Source: Rhizobium sp. BK251 (GTDB taxonomy: Bacteria; Pseudomonadota; Alphaproteobacteria; Rhizobiales; Rhizobiaceae). Taken from it: a stretch of DNA of 64,000 nt. The stretch spans positions 434,001 through 498,000 of the forward strand of contig NZ_SLUQ01000001.1 in the NCBI RefSeq assembly GCF_004345245.1, given 5' to 3'. Below the pieces are notes generated by a model. The model was given only the letters and a program-made list of their open reading frames with translations, did not search any database and was not told the DNA's origin. Positions 43,507 through 52,761 of the stretch are shown in pieces (the first letter of the stretch is position 1; each line of letters starts with the position of its first letter). The translations under genes and the position numbers were made by a program.

Positions 43507-46500
43507 TTACGATGCCATCCGCCAGGCCGACCCGAGGGCGGCGGCCGTGAAGTCCTCGAAGGAAAGGGGGCGGGCAAAGGCAAAGCCCTGGAGCAGGTCG
43601 CAGCCGAGCTCTCTCAGCAACACTGCATGATCCCACGTCTCCACGCCCTCGGCGACCGTCTCGACACCCAGCGAACGGGCGATCTCGATGATGGATCGCA
43701 CCAGCGAACGCTCCTGCGTCGAAACGAGGATGGGCTTGACGAGCTGGCGGTCGATCTTGAGCCGCTTGGGTCGCAATTTCAGCAGGCTGACGATCGAGGT
43801 ATGGCCGGTGCCGAAATCGTCAATCTCGATGTCGATGCCGAGCCCTTTGATGCGTTCGAGGTTTTGCGAGGCGACGTCCTCGCTCTCGTCCAGGAAGATC
43901 GATTCCACCAGTTCAAAAGAGATCTCGCCCGGCCTGATCTGCAGGCCCGTCAGCGTATCGATGAGGCTGCCGTCATGCAGGCGCCGCGACGAGACGTTGA
44001 CGGAGACCTTCGGCACCGAGATGCCGCGCGCGGCCCAGAGCATCTTGTCCTTGAGCGCCGTCTCCAGGACGATCCTGTCAAGCGAGTGGACAACGTTGAG
44101 TTCGTCGGCGATGCGAAGGAATTTGTCCGGCGCCAACACGCCCTTCACGGGGTGGTTCCAGCGCACCAGCGCTTCGACGCCGGTCAACTGCATCGTCTTC
44201 GCATCGAACTGCGGCTGGTACCAGGCGGTGAACTCGCCATTGTCGAGGCCGGCGAGAATCTCATCAGCCGTGCGCTTGCTGTTGATGATTTCGGCCTGGA
44301 GGTTCTGGTTGAAGAATTCGAAACGGTTCCGTCCGAGGCTCTTTGCGCGATAGAGCGCAATGTCGGCATTGATCAGCACCTTGCGCGCGTCGATATGCGT
44401 GCCGCCCGCCTGCGCGATGCCGATCGAGACGCCGCAGCGGCAGGAAAAGCCCTGGAAATCGACCGGCTGGCGCATTTCCTCGATGATGCGGCCGGCAAGG
44501 GCGGCCATCTCCTTCGGCTCGCCGGTGTCAGTCGCGACGATGACGAATTCGTCCCCGCCGATGCGGGCGACGATGTCGCTGCCGCGCACGTTCTTGGCAA
44601 GCACGCGCGAAGCATGGACGAGCATCGCGTCGCCGGCGGCGTGGCCGAGCGTGTCGTTGATTTCCTTGAACCGGTCGAGGTCGATATGCAGGATCGCGAA
44701 GCGCTGGCGCTGCGCCCGCCCGTCGGCCGTCAGCCCCTCGAGGGCGATGTCGAGCTTGCGCCGGTTGGCGAGCCCGGTGAGCGGATCGTGAAGCGCATTG
44801 TGCTCGATGCGGTCCTTGGCGAGTTCGAGCTCGATGTTCTTGGCAACCGCTTCGTCCTTCGCTGCCTTCAGCTGAGCGGTCATCACGGCGTCATCGGTGA
44901 CATCGAAGGCGATGCCGATGATCTTGAGCCCGCCGTCCCTGGTCGCGTGCACCTTGCCGACGGAGCGGACGTAGCGGACCTCGTCATCCTTGCACAGGAT
45001 GCGGCAGACGAAGCTCTGGGCATCGCCGGGACGCAGATACTTGCTCGCCGTTGCAAGAGCGATGGGCCGGTCTTCGGGATGAATATTGCTCAGCCATTGC
45101 TCTTCGGTCACGTGGCTGCTGTCGGTGTCGAGGCTGTAAAGCTCCCTCATGCGCTCGTCCCACAGGGCGCCGGATCTGCCGGCGACGGCCTCCCATATGC
45201 CGCAGCGGTAGGAATCCAGAGCGAAATCCAGCTTGCGCGAAAGCTCGTCGAGCTGCTGCTCGCGGCTCGAAAGCTCCTCCAGCGCAAGCTCGAGTTCGGC
45301 ATTCTTGATATCGCTCGTGTGTTTTGCCTGGCGCAGCGTGTCAGCCATCTCCGCATCGCTTGTCACATCCCAGACGATGCCGATCGTCTTGCCGGCGCCG
45401 GCGGCGTCAACATCGTGCGACCCGACGGAACGGAGGTGCCGGATCGAGCCGTCCGCGCACCTGATCCGGTACTGAACGTTGCTGGAAGCGCGGGCGATGC
45501 TGCAACTGAAGAAATGCGCCTCGACCGCCGGGCGGTCTTCGGGCACGACGGCGGCGAGCCACTCTTCCAGCTTTTGGCGCCCCTCCTTGGCCGGCCGCTC
45601 ATGCAAGGCGGAAGAGCGCACGTCCCAGAAGAGATTGTCGTCGTCGTCGCGCTGCTCCCAAACGCCGATGTTGGACGATTCCAGCGCGAGGTCCAGCCGC
45701 TGGGAAAGTTCGAGGAGCTTCGCCTCGCGCGCTTCAAGCTCGAAGATGTTGCGGTTGCGCTCGCCGATCAGGAGGGTGACGAAGAACACGGAGGCTATGA
45801 TGATGCCGCCGGCCGAAATGATGACGGCTCGAAGCACCGCCTGGTTTTCGGGTGCTGAATCCCAGCCGGTGTTCGGCAGCGCAGCCAGCTCCCAGCGGCC
45901 GCCGGCGAAATCGATCACTTTTCGCACCGGCTGATCGCCGAAGACCGAGCGTTCGCCGAGAAACGGCTGCATGGCGACGCCGGCCGGCGAGCTCATGTCA
46001 CGTAGCGCGATCGAGAGGTGGTCCAGGTGTGGATATTTCTGCTGGTTCTCGCCGTTGCGGGCGGGCTTCAGACCTGTCGACTCGTAGAACATGTTCTGGT
46101 CGATAGCGGCCTCGATGGCGCCCCAGAGCCTGCGCTTGCCGTCCTGCTTGACGAAGACCGGAAAGAGGATTGCGAAGGCATTCTGGCGATTGTTTCCGGC
46201 AATCGGGCCGTAGAAGCGCGCAGCCTGTTGGCCGGCGTTGCGTGCCAAGGCCTGGTGGGCAAGGAGCGGCTCGCGCACGTCGCTGCCGATTCGATCCTCG
46301 CTTCCCTGCGGCGGAAGGACGGCGCTCACCTTGAAGTCCGGCGCAAGTGTTATCTTGAGGAGATGCGGGTTCTGGATCAGCAGCCAGTTGATCTGTCGCT
46401 CGAGTTCACCCTCTTCGAGAGAGGGGCCGAGCGCAACCAGGTTGGCAAGGTCGCGCATGATGGTCACGTCGTTGCTTATCCGCGCGACCACGCGGGTACG

Positions 46501-46686
46501 AATGAGGCTCGTCTCGTTTTCGGTGCGGATATGGAGTTCCCGTACGTGCGAAGCGGTGTTCGCTCTGTCGAGCGCGATCCCGATCGCTGTGACGGCGAGG
46601 GCGACGAGGATGCAGATGCCAAAGGACAGGCGGGTGTCTTTGAATGCCCCGTGAAGCCGCCTGCTGTCGCCATTCCAGAATGCCAA
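43507..46686 (-). CDS. CHASE-PAS-PAS-GGDEF-EAL cyclic-di-GMP protein
   Basis: 1059 residues. TM1 (about 20-42), a CHASE-like periplasmic sensor (about 60-280), TM2 (about 288-310), two PAS modules (about 325-440 and 480-600), a GGDEF domain (about 635-795) and an EAL domain (about 805-1050). GGDEF is intact (ARIGGDEFVIV) with an inhibitory RxxD site five residues upstream (RGSD). EAL motifs are intact: GVEALVRW, VNVSSR, FELVES, IDDFGTGHT, RLKIDR, AEGVE. Both synthesis and hydrolysis of c-di-GMP are thus possible. The signal sensed is unknown. Alone between aroC and DUF1344. Confidence 0.93.
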   Translation of the reverse strand: MAFWNGDSRRLHGAFKDTRLSFGICILVALAVTAIGIALDRANTASHVRELHIRTENETSLIRTRVVARISNDVTIMRDLANLVALGPSLEEGELERQINWLLIQNPHLLKITLAPDFKVSAVLPPQGSEDRIGSDVREPLLAHQALARNAGQQAARFYGPIAGNNRQNAFAILFPVFVKQDGKRRLWGAIEAAIDQNMFYESTGLKPARNGENQQKYPHLDHLSIALRDMSSPAGVAMQPFLGERSVFGDQPVRKVIDFAGGRWELAALPNTGWDSAPENQAVLRAVIISAGGIIIASVFFVTLLIGERNRNIFELEAREAKLLELSQRLDLALESSNIGVWEQRDDDDNLFWDVRSSALHERPAKEGRQKLEEWLAAVVPEDRPAVEAHFFSCSIARASSNVQYRIRCADGSIRHLRSVGSHDVDAAGAGKTIGIVWDVTSDAEMADTLRQAKHTSDIKNAELELALEELSSREQQLDELSRKLDFALDSYRCGIWEAVAGRSGALWDERMRELYSLDTDSSHVTEEQWLSNIHPEDRPIALATASKYLRPGDAQSFVCRILCKDDEVRYVRSVGKVHATRDGGLKIIGIAFDVTDDAVMTAQLKAAKDEAVAKNIELELAKDRIEHNALHDPLTGLANRRKLDIALEGLTADGRAQRQRFAILHIDLDRFKEINDTLGHAAGDAMLVHASRVLAKNVRGSDIVARIGGDEFVIVATDTGEPKEMAALAGRIIEEMRQPVDFQGFSCRCGVSIGIAQAGGTHIDARKVLINADIALYRAKSLGRNRFEFFNQNLQAEIINSKRTADEILAGLDNGEFTAWYQPQFDAKTMQLTGVEALVRWNHPVKGVLAPDKFLRIADELNVVHSLDRIVLETALKDKMLWAARGISVPKVSVNVSSRRLHDGSLIDTLTGLQIRPGEISFELVESIFLDESEDVASQNLERIKGLGIDIEIDDFGTGHTSIVSLLKLRPKRLKIDRQLVKPILVSTQERSLVRSIIEIARSLGVETVAEGVETWDHAVLLRELGCDLLQGFAFARPLSFEDFTAAALGSAWRMAS

Positions 46687-46764
46687 AATCCTACTCCTTG
46701 ATCTGGAGCGGACCTTACGTGCCGGCGGGTTAATTTACGATTGCATGAAGGATGCCAGACCAGT

Positions 46765-46789
46765 GGAACGCTGGGGGGAAATGGCCGTT
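46765..46789 (+). promoter_or_regulatory. Consensus EcfG (RpoE2-type) general-stress promoter upstream of the DUF1344 gene
   Basis: GGAAC (46765-46769), 16 bases, CGTT (46786-46789) matches the alphaproteobacterial EcfG consensus exactly. It would give a leader of about 130 bases before the ATG at 46925. Based on the motif alone. Confidence 0.55.
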
Positions 46790-46924
46790 GGCTCTTGATT
46801 ATGCTTAAAAATCCGTTCATCAATTGGACCGGAAACGTCATCCTTCCGGGCAATTTTCGCCATATTCGAGGAGCTATCTGTGCCACGCGACACATTGGTG
46901 CAAAAAGTCAGAGGGAACATTCCA

Positions 46925-47185
46925 ATGCGCTTCTTCGTTGCCACGCTCATGGCTACGGCGAGCTTCCTTTCGCCGATTGGTGCTTTCGCAGAAAGTGCGG
47001 ACGTCGAGGCGACGATCGAGAAGGTTGACATGAACAATCTCAGCCTGACGCTCGACGACGGCAAGACCTACCAGGTTCCCGACGAATTCAACTTCGACGG
47101 CCTCAAGGCGGGCGTGAAGGTCATCGTCTTCTACACGGAAGTAGACGGCAAGCGCGTCATCAACGACCTCGACGTCGTGCACTGA
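46925..47185 (+). CDS. DUF1344 family exported small protein
   Basis: 86 residues from ATG 46925. Signal peptide of about 22 residues (ATASFLSPIGAFAE), then a compact beta-rich domain: VEATIEKVDMNNLSLTLDDG, KTYQVPDEFNF and FYTEVDGKRVINDL. DUF1344 proteins are small periplasmic proteins of unknown function in Rhizobiales. It is the probable target of the EcfG-type promoter at 46765, fitting a stress role. Confidence 0.82.
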   Translation: MRFFVATLMATASFLSPIGAFAESADVEATIEKVDMNNLSLTLDDGKTYQVPDEFNFDGLKAGVKVIVFYTEVDGKRVINDLDVVH

Positions 47186-47224
47186 CCGTAGCGTTGCGCC
47201 GCCCGCGGCCGTTGGCGCGCAAGC

Positions 47225-47252
47225 GATGCCGCACGCTCTGAAGCGCGGCATC
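47225..47252. terminator. Candidate hairpin between DUF1344 and the phosphatase gene
   Basis: GATGCCGC / GCGGCATC, 12-base loop, in the gap between convergent genes; no T run. Confidence 0.35.
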
Positions 47253-47290
47253 AACCAGTCTGAAAATTTGAGTTGATACGAAACCGGGCT

Positions 47291-47881
47291 TTACAGCCAA
47301 TCGATCAGCCTGCCGGCGAGGTCGATTTTCAGAATGCGATCCTGGGGAATTTCGATTTCAGCGGCTTCGGCCTTCGAAACATCCGCAATCAGCCTGAAGA
47401 GCGAACGGATGACGCCGCCATGGGTCACGCAGACCGTACGGCGCTCGACCGACTGCAGCCATGCGCCAACGCGCCAGGAAAGAATCTCGTAGCTTTCCGC
47501 ATCCTGGCCGGGCGGTATGAAATCCCATTTCGCGGCATTGCGCTCGCGCACGCGGTCGGGTTGCACTGCCTTGACTTGCTTGATGGTGAGGCCTTCCCAA
47601 TCGCCGAATGAAACCTCCACCAGCCGATCGTCCATACGGTAGTCCTTGGGGGGAAGACCCATGGCCGCACGTGCGATCTCCATCGTATCGCGCGTGCGCA
47701 GGAGCGGGCTCGACACGAAGTCGTATTCGCCGACTTCTTCCGCCAGCAGAGCCGCAAGCGCGACGCCGTTTTCCCTGGCCTGTTCGCGGCCGATCGCGTT
47801 GAGCGCGATGTCCTTCTGGCCCTGCAGGCGACGCTCGGCATTCCAGTCTGTCTGACCGTGACGGATCACGTAGATGAGCAC
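47291..47881 (-). CDS. Histidine phosphatase (phosphoglycerate mutase-like) family protein
   Basis: 196 residues. The catalytic RHG motif is VIRHGQTDWNAERRLQGQKD, with the second His in VTHGGVIRSLF and the acid E in EVSFGDWEGL. Most such proteins in this clade are phosphatases and not true mutases; substrate unknown. It lies 23 bp downstream of fabI, same strand, and is probably cotranscribed. Confidence 0.9.
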   Translation of the reverse strand: MLIYVIRHGQTDWNAERRLQGQKDIALNAIGREQARENGVALAALLAEEVGEYDFVSSPLLRTRDTMEIARAAMGLPPKDYRMDDRLVEVSFGDWEGLTIKQVKAVQPDRVRERNAAKWDFIPPGQDAESYEILSWRVGAWLQSVERRTVCVTHGGVIRSLFRLIADVSKAEAAEIEIPQDRILKIDLAGRLIDWL

Positions 47882-47904
47882 GGTTCAGCTCCGCTGGGTC
47901 GCCA

Positions 47905-48723
47905 TCAGTCCTTGATGACGGAAATGTCCGGTGCGTCGACAGCCTTCATGCCGACGACATGGTAGCCGCTGTCGGCGTGGTGGATCTCGCCGGTGACCGA
48001 GCGGGAAAGGTCGGAGAGCAAATAGAGACCGACATCGCCGACTTCCTCGATGCTCACCGTGCGGCGGAGCGGCGCGTTGTACTCGTTCCACTTCAGGATG
48101 TAGCGGAAGTCACCGATGCCCGAGGCCGCGAGCGTCTTGATCGGGCCGGCGGAAATGGCGTTGACGCGGATGTTCTTGGGCCCGAGGTCGACGGCGAGGT
48201 ACTTGACGCTCGCTTCCAGGGCAGCCTTGGCGACGCCCATGACGTTGTAGTTCGGCATGACCTTCTCGGCACCGTAATAGGTGAGGGTCAGCATGGAGCC
48301 GCCATCCGTCATCAGCCTCTCGGCGCGCCGGGCGATCGAGGTGAAGGAATAAACGGAGATCTGCATCGTCTTCGTGAAATTGTCCGGCGAAGTGTCGACA
48401 TAGCGCCCGGTCAGCTCATCCTTGTCGGAGAAACCGATGGCATGAACGACAAAGTCGATCTTGCCCCAGCGCTTCTCGACCTCATCGAAAACGGCATCGA
48501 TTGTCGATTCGTCGCTGACGTCGCAGTGGCCGACCATGATTCCGTCGATTTCGGCAGCGAGCGGCTCGACGCGCTTCTTGAGGGCATCGCCTTGATACGT
48601 CAGGGCGACTTCGCCGCCGTGGGCATGTATGGCCTTGGCAATCCCCCATGCGATGGACCGGTTGTTTGCGACGCCAAGAACGACGCCGCGCTTTCCTGTC
48701 ATGAGGCCTGTTGCCTGGGCCAT
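47905..48723 (-). CDS. fabI: Enoyl-[acyl-carrier-protein] reductase (NADH)
   Basis: 272 residues from ATG 48723 behind AAGGAG, the normal FabI length. It carries out the last reduction in type II fatty-acid elongation. The active site is Y-x6-K, read in YNVMGVAKAALEASVKYL; the cofactor loop is GVANNRSIAWGIAKAIHAHG. FabI is the target of triclosan; the typical residues for that are not assessed here. It is followed by the phosphatase gene. Confidence 0.96.
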   Translation of the reverse strand: MAQATGLMTGKRGVVLGVANNRSIAWGIAKAIHAHGGEVALTYQGDALKKRVEPLAAEIDGIMVGHCDVSDESTIDAVFDEVEKRWGKIDFVVHAIGFSDKDELTGRYVDTSPDNFTKTMQISVYSFTSIARRAERLMTDGGSMLTLTYYGAEKVMPNYNVMGVAKAALEASVKYLAVDLGPKNIRVNAISAGPIKTLAASGIGDFRYILKWNEYNAPLRRTVSIEEVGDVGLYLLSDLSRSVTGEIHHADSGYHVVGMKAVDAPDISVIKD

Positions 48724-48844
48724 ATCTTGCTCCTTGGACACTTGATTGATCCTGCCTATGGCATAGGCCGTTCTACGGTTCAAGCATCGCGAAGATCATC
48801 AACTGTAAGGTAGCGTAACAAAGGGTGCGTATGTCACCGAAATT

Positions 48845-50068
48845 TCACAAAAACAGCCCTTCGCGCATGCTGCGCATCAGGTCGGTGACTTTGTCGTCCG
48901 GCTTTTCCCACAGCATTAGTCGCAGTTCGACGACGAGATCGCCCTTTCCGCCGTTGCCGTCCGGCAGGCCCTGGCCCTCGATCCTGACCTGATGGTCGGA
49001 GCCGGACCAGGCCGGAACCGTCAGCTTCACGAATCCCGTTGGCCCCTCGACCATGGTCTCGCAGCCGAGGACGGCATTCTCGATCGTAATGGGAAAACTC
49101 GTGTGGATATCGAATCCCTTGACGGCGAAGCGCTCGTGCTCGGCGACGCGGACATTGACGACGACGTCGCCGCGTTGAAGACCCTGCAGCCTGAGCCCCT
49201 GGCCCTTCAGCCGAGCGCTATGGCCATGGGTAGTGCCCGGCGCGGCGTTGAAGCGGATTTCCCGGCCCTCCGGCAGTTCGAGGGTGACGGAGCTCGCCTT
49301 CAGGATATCGTCGATCGTGACGGTCGCCTCGATGATGACATCTGGCGCCTTTTCCAAAGCGGGCGTGCTGCCGGTGATGCGACGCACCAGGGAAGAGATG
49401 ATGCTCAGCGGCTGAAGCGGGATCAGGGATGCAAGGCCACTGGGCGCCGCGGCATTTGCCTCGCCGCTCGCGCTGGCTTCCGTCTGTTCTTCGCGATTCT
49501 CCTCGATTCGCTCGCCGGCGGGAGCCCTTTCCGGGGTCGCCTGGGAAGCAGCGCGGGCCTGCGCACCGAAGATGCGTTCGACCATGTCCTCGGCGGATTC
49601 TGCCGGGTTGGCTCTGTTCTGCGCAGCAGCGGCGTTCGCCTGCTGCTGGGGATTTGCTTCGGTCGGCTTCTGTGGACCGGCGGCCTGGGATTGGCTTTGG
49701 CCTGGGCTCTGTGCCTGCTTGGCCTTCTGGGCGTTTGCACGCTCGAGTTCTTCCATCACCCGCTCAGCATTCGCCCGCGCTACCTTTGCGCGCTCGGCCG
49801 CGTCACGCGCCGCCTGCCGTTGCTGGATGATCGTCTGCCCCCGCTGCTTGGCTTCCGCCATGCGCAGCACGTCGTCGAAGCGATTGCGCTTTTCCGGATC
49901 CTTCAGGGTTTCATAGGCTCGGCCAACCTCGGCAAAGCGCGCGGCCGCCGTGGGGTCGTCCTGGTTCCGGTCCGGATGGATGGCCTTTGCCATGTTCCGC
50001 CAGGCGGATTTGATCTCGTCAACGCCCGCATCCCGTCTGACGCCGAGTATCTTGTAAGGATCACGCAT
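48845..50068 (-). CDS. J-domain (DnaJ-type) protein without zinc finger
   Basis: 407 residues from ATG 50068. The N-terminal J domain (about 1-68) carries the HPD motif (MAKAIHPDRNQDD). A Q/A/E-rich linker (about 85-230) follows, then the DnaJ C-terminal peptide-binding domain (about 235-400) with VTIDDILKASSVTLELPEGR and RIEGQGLPDGNGGKGDLVVE. No CxxCxGxG zinc repeats are present, so it is a type II (CbpA-like) Hsp40. It stimulates DnaK ATPase. Separate from fabI by 121 bp. Confidence 0.9.
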   Translation of the reverse strand: MRDPYKILGVRRDAGVDEIKSAWRNMAKAIHPDRNQDDPTAAARFAEVGRAYETLKDPEKRNRFDDVLRMAEAKQRGQTIIQQRQAARDAAERAKVARANAERVMEELERANAQKAKQAQSPGQSQSQAAGPQKPTEANPQQQANAAAAQNRANPAESAEDMVERIFGAQARAASQATPERAPAGERIEENREEQTEASASGEANAAAPSGLASLIPLQPLSIISSLVRRITGSTPALEKAPDVIIEATVTIDDILKASSVTLELPEGREIRFNAAPGTTHGHSARLKGQGLRLQGLQRGDVVVNVRVAEHERFAVKGFDIHTSFPITIENAVLGCETMVEGPTGFVKLTVPAWSGSDHQVRIEGQGLPDGNGGKGDLVVELRLMLWEKPDDKVTDLMRSMREGLFL

Positions 50069-50330
50069 GCCAAAACCGCCGATTTGCGACGCTGCAGGCC
50101 TGTCCGCCCACCGCATCATCTGACCTGACCAACAGCGCGTCCCCGCCCGCGCCATGCATAGGCTCGACCGAGGGAACGCGCAGATAGCGGGATTTTCAGC
50201 GAAAGTTGCTAACCAGTTGTTACGGGCAAGCGTCGGCAACCGGGCGGTCGGCCCGTTTGCGGCGTCATGGTTAACCGTTGATGGACAAAGCGCGCGGCCG
50301 CCAGGGGCCGCAGCTATCGATAGACCGTTC

Positions 50331-50747
50331 TTAGCCGTCTTGCTGGAAGCTCAGCAACGCCCAGTTTCCTTCGCCGACCAGGCAGGTCCGGCCGAGGAAC
50401 TTCGCGATGCCGCCATAGGAATGCCGCGTGGTACGGAACTGCCTGCAGACATGACCGGAATCGCTGTTTTCGACGATGGTTTCGATCACCCCGGCGCTGC
50501 CCGTCGACGCGTTTGCCCAAGGCAGCGGCTGGCCTTCGAGTTTCTGGAGGTCGGCCGAACTCACGGCATTGCGCACGGTCATTTCGTCCGAGAGCGTATC
50601 CGTGCTCGGAATCTGGGGCACTGTGCCGGTTGCAACCGAACGGTCGACCTTGGCGCTTCCAAGGAAATCCATGCCGCTACCCATGCAGCCGGAAAGGGAA
50701 AGCAGCGCAACGCAAACCGCGAGGGACTTTGCGTTCCGTCTAACCAT
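50331..50747 (-). CDS. RT0821/Lpp0805-family surface lipoprotein
   Basis: 138 residues from ATG 50747. The lipobox is LSLSGCMGSG with Cys at about 21. A short linker follows, then the RT0821-type C-terminal domain with VIETIVENSDSGHVCRQFRT and CLVGEGNWAL. It is a probable inner or outer membrane lipoprotein of unknown function. Divergent from pdxH; same strand as the J-domain gene 262 bp away. Confidence 0.82.
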   Translation of the reverse strand: MVRRNAKSLAVCVALLSLSGCMGSGMDFLGSAKVDRSVATGTVPQIPSTDTLSDEMTVRNAVSSADLQKLEGQPLPWANASTGSAGVIETIVENSDSGHVCRQFRTTRHSYGGIAKFLGRTCLVGEGNWALLSFQQDG

Positions 50748-50851
50748 GCCCTTTGTCTCAAGCTTTGACTTTGCTATGTCTTCCACCGTACGTCCTGTCC
50801 AGTCACGAGCAGCTGGGCAATTTCGAAGAAACTTGGGGCATTTGAACTAAT

Positions 50852-51472
50852 ATGTCTGAGAATGAGTTAACAAGCGGTGACTTCACACAGCAGGACGAGC
50901 CCTTCGCCCTTTTCGCTTCGTGGCTGAAGGAGGCGGAGACTTCAGAGATCAATGACCCAAATGCGGTTGCACTCGCGACTGTCGATGAAAACGGGTTGCC
51001 GAATGTCCGCATGGTTCTCCTGAAGGGTTTCGACAGCGAAGGATTCGTATTCTACACAAATTTCGAGAGCCAGAAAGGCCACGAAATACTCGGCCAAAAG
51101 AAAGCGGCCATGTGCTTCCACTGGAAATCGCTGCGCCGCCAGGTGAGGCTGCGTGGGCCGGTGGAGATCGTGACCGACGCGGAGGCCGACGCCTATTTCA
51201 AGACGCGGGCGCGCGGCAGCCGTATCGGCGCATGGGCTTCCAAGCAGTCGCGCCCGCTCGAAAGTCGCTTTGCGCTGGAAAGGGCAGTGGCCGAATACAC
51301 CGCTCGTTACGCGATCGGTGACATCCCGAGGCCCGAACATTGGTCCGGCTTCCGTATCAGGCCGGTCTCGATCGAGTTCTGGCACGACGGCAAGTTCCGC
51401 CTGCATGACCGCGTCGAGTTTCGCCGTCAGACGCTGGACGCGCCCTGGCAGAAGGTCCGGATGTATCCTTGA
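50852..51472 (+). CDS. pdxH: Pyridoxamine/pyridoxine 5'-phosphate oxidase
   Basis: 206 residues. It oxidises PNP or PMP to pyridoxal phosphate with FMN. Family motifs: [34 protein letters not shown], the FMN/PLP site [11 protein letters not shown], and the C-terminal [16 protein letters not shown] 50852 gives the usual length. It diverges from the lipoprotein gene and is convergent with the NodB-type gene. Confidence 0.96.
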   Translation: MSENELTSGDFTQQDEPFALFASWLKEAETSEINDPNAVALATVDENGLPNVRMVLLKGFDSEGFVFYTNFESQKGHEILGQKKAAMCFHWKSLRRQVRLRGPVEIVTDAEADAYFKTRARGSRIGAWASKQSRPLESRFALERAVAEYTARYAIGDIPRPEHWSGFRIRPVSIEFWHDGKFRLHDRVEFRRQTLDAPWQKVRMYP

Positions 51473-51476
51473 TCCT

Positions 51477-52535
51477 CTATCGCGCCTTAAGGCGAAAGGG
51501 GATGCCTGAGGCGAGCGCCGAAACGTAGCGCGGTTTCTGGAAATGTCCGTTGAGCGATAGGCGCGGCAGATGTGTGAGCGGCATGCCCGGCTCCGGACTG
51601 ATCGTGCCGGGTTGGGTGGTGACCGCCACCTTGAAACCGAGTTCCGAGGCGAGGCGCGCCTCGCGCTTGGAGACGGCGCCGGGCGTTCCATAAGGATAGG
51701 CCAGCGTCGACGGCCGCCGGTCGGTGAGGGTAGCGACATAGTCGGCCGAGAGGACCATTTCGGCCGCAGCCTCCGCTTCGCAGAGCCGCGCGAGAGCCCT
51801 GTGGCTCAGGGTGTGGGCGCCAAGCGAAGCGAGCGGGTTTTCCACAAGTCTCTTCAACTCGTCGCCATCCATGATCAGCCGCTCGACGATCCCGAGCGGA
51901 TCGACGCCATGGCTCTGTGCCAGCCGACCGATCGCCGCGACTGCCTCGGCTTCATCCGTGCTGTGGACATAGGCAGCGAAGGCGTCGAACGCGGACTGCT
52001 TCTGGGTCGGCGTGCGAAGCTCCAGCGTCTCTTCGCCTTGACCGAAGTCGAACGTCACCCGGTCGAGAGCGCCGAGAAGTGCAGCGAGCGTCTCCCACCA
52101 CATGCCGTGCGTTCTCTCCGAAAGGCCCCGGCAGACGAAGACCGTGAACGGAACCTGGTGGCGCTCGAAAACGGGCAGCGCGTGCTCGGCGTTGTTGCGA
52201 TTGCCGTCGTCGAGCGTGAAGGCGGCAAAGGGAGGCAAATTGCCCGGTCCGTCGAGAAGTGCCGGCAATTCATCAAGCGCCACAAAGACATAGCCGTCGC
52301 GTTTCAATTGCCGGATCGCCAGATCCAGGAATTCAGGCGCAATCTCGAGATGGCGGTTTGGCTCGAATGGACGGGGCAGGTGAGGTCGCACATGGTGCAG
52401 CGTGAAGACGGCGCCGCGGCCGCGCGCGCCGGGCAAAAGGCCCGCCGCGCCAAGCAGCGAGGAGACTTCCAGCGCGCCGGAAATCGCCGCCTGCTTGCCA
52501 TAGCTTCGCAAAAGTGGCTTTATGCCGTCTTTCAT
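51477..52535 (-). CDS. Polysaccharide deacetylase (NodB homology) family protein
   Basis: 352 residues. The NodB core has FTLDDGNRNN (metal Asp pair) and LGAHTLSHRALARL (metal His pair), with the late motif TLAYPYGTPGAVSKREARLA. There is no obvious signal peptide, so it is likely cytoplasmic or membrane-associated, unlike many secreted chitin deacetylases. It may deacetylate a surface-polysaccharide intermediate; the substrate is unknown. Confidence 0.88.
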   Translation of the reverse strand: MKDGIKPLLRSYGKQAAISGALEVSSLLGAAGLLPGARGRGAVFTLHHVRPHLPRPFEPNRHLEIAPEFLDLAIRQLKRDGYVFVALDELPALLDGPGNLPPFAAFTLDDGNRNNAEHALPVFERHQVPFTVFVCRGLSERTHGMWWETLAALLGALDRVTFDFGQGEETLELRTPTQKQSAFDAFAAYVHSTDEAEAVAAIGRLAQSHGVDPLGIVERLIMDGDELKRLVENPLASLGAHTLSHRALARLCEAEAAAEMVLSADYVATLTDRRPSTLAYPYGTPGAVSKREARLASELGFKVAVTTQPGTISPEPGMPLTHLPRLSLNGHFQKPRYVSALASGIPFRLKAR

Positions 52536-52761
52536 GAGGTTCGCCCAGCATTCGAATAGTTGTGGCCAAGTCTAGGGGGAGGCTTGTTAAGTCTTACTGA
52601 ACGTCGATATTGGAGCCGAGGTTAGGCGTCGGTTAACCAACGAACCAAAAAGAGAAAATTCCAAGCCGACGTTGTCTTAAAGTGGCGCAGAAGCGCTTGA
52701 CCCGTCTCGACGCGGGACAGTTCGCTCCGGCAAGGACGATCGCAATAGAACGGGGATTTGG

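Noticed and set aside
43627..45858. 743-codon open frame antisense to the GGDEF-EAL gene
   Set aside because: The sense strand encodes intact GGDEF and EAL domains; the antisense lacks any recognisable domain.
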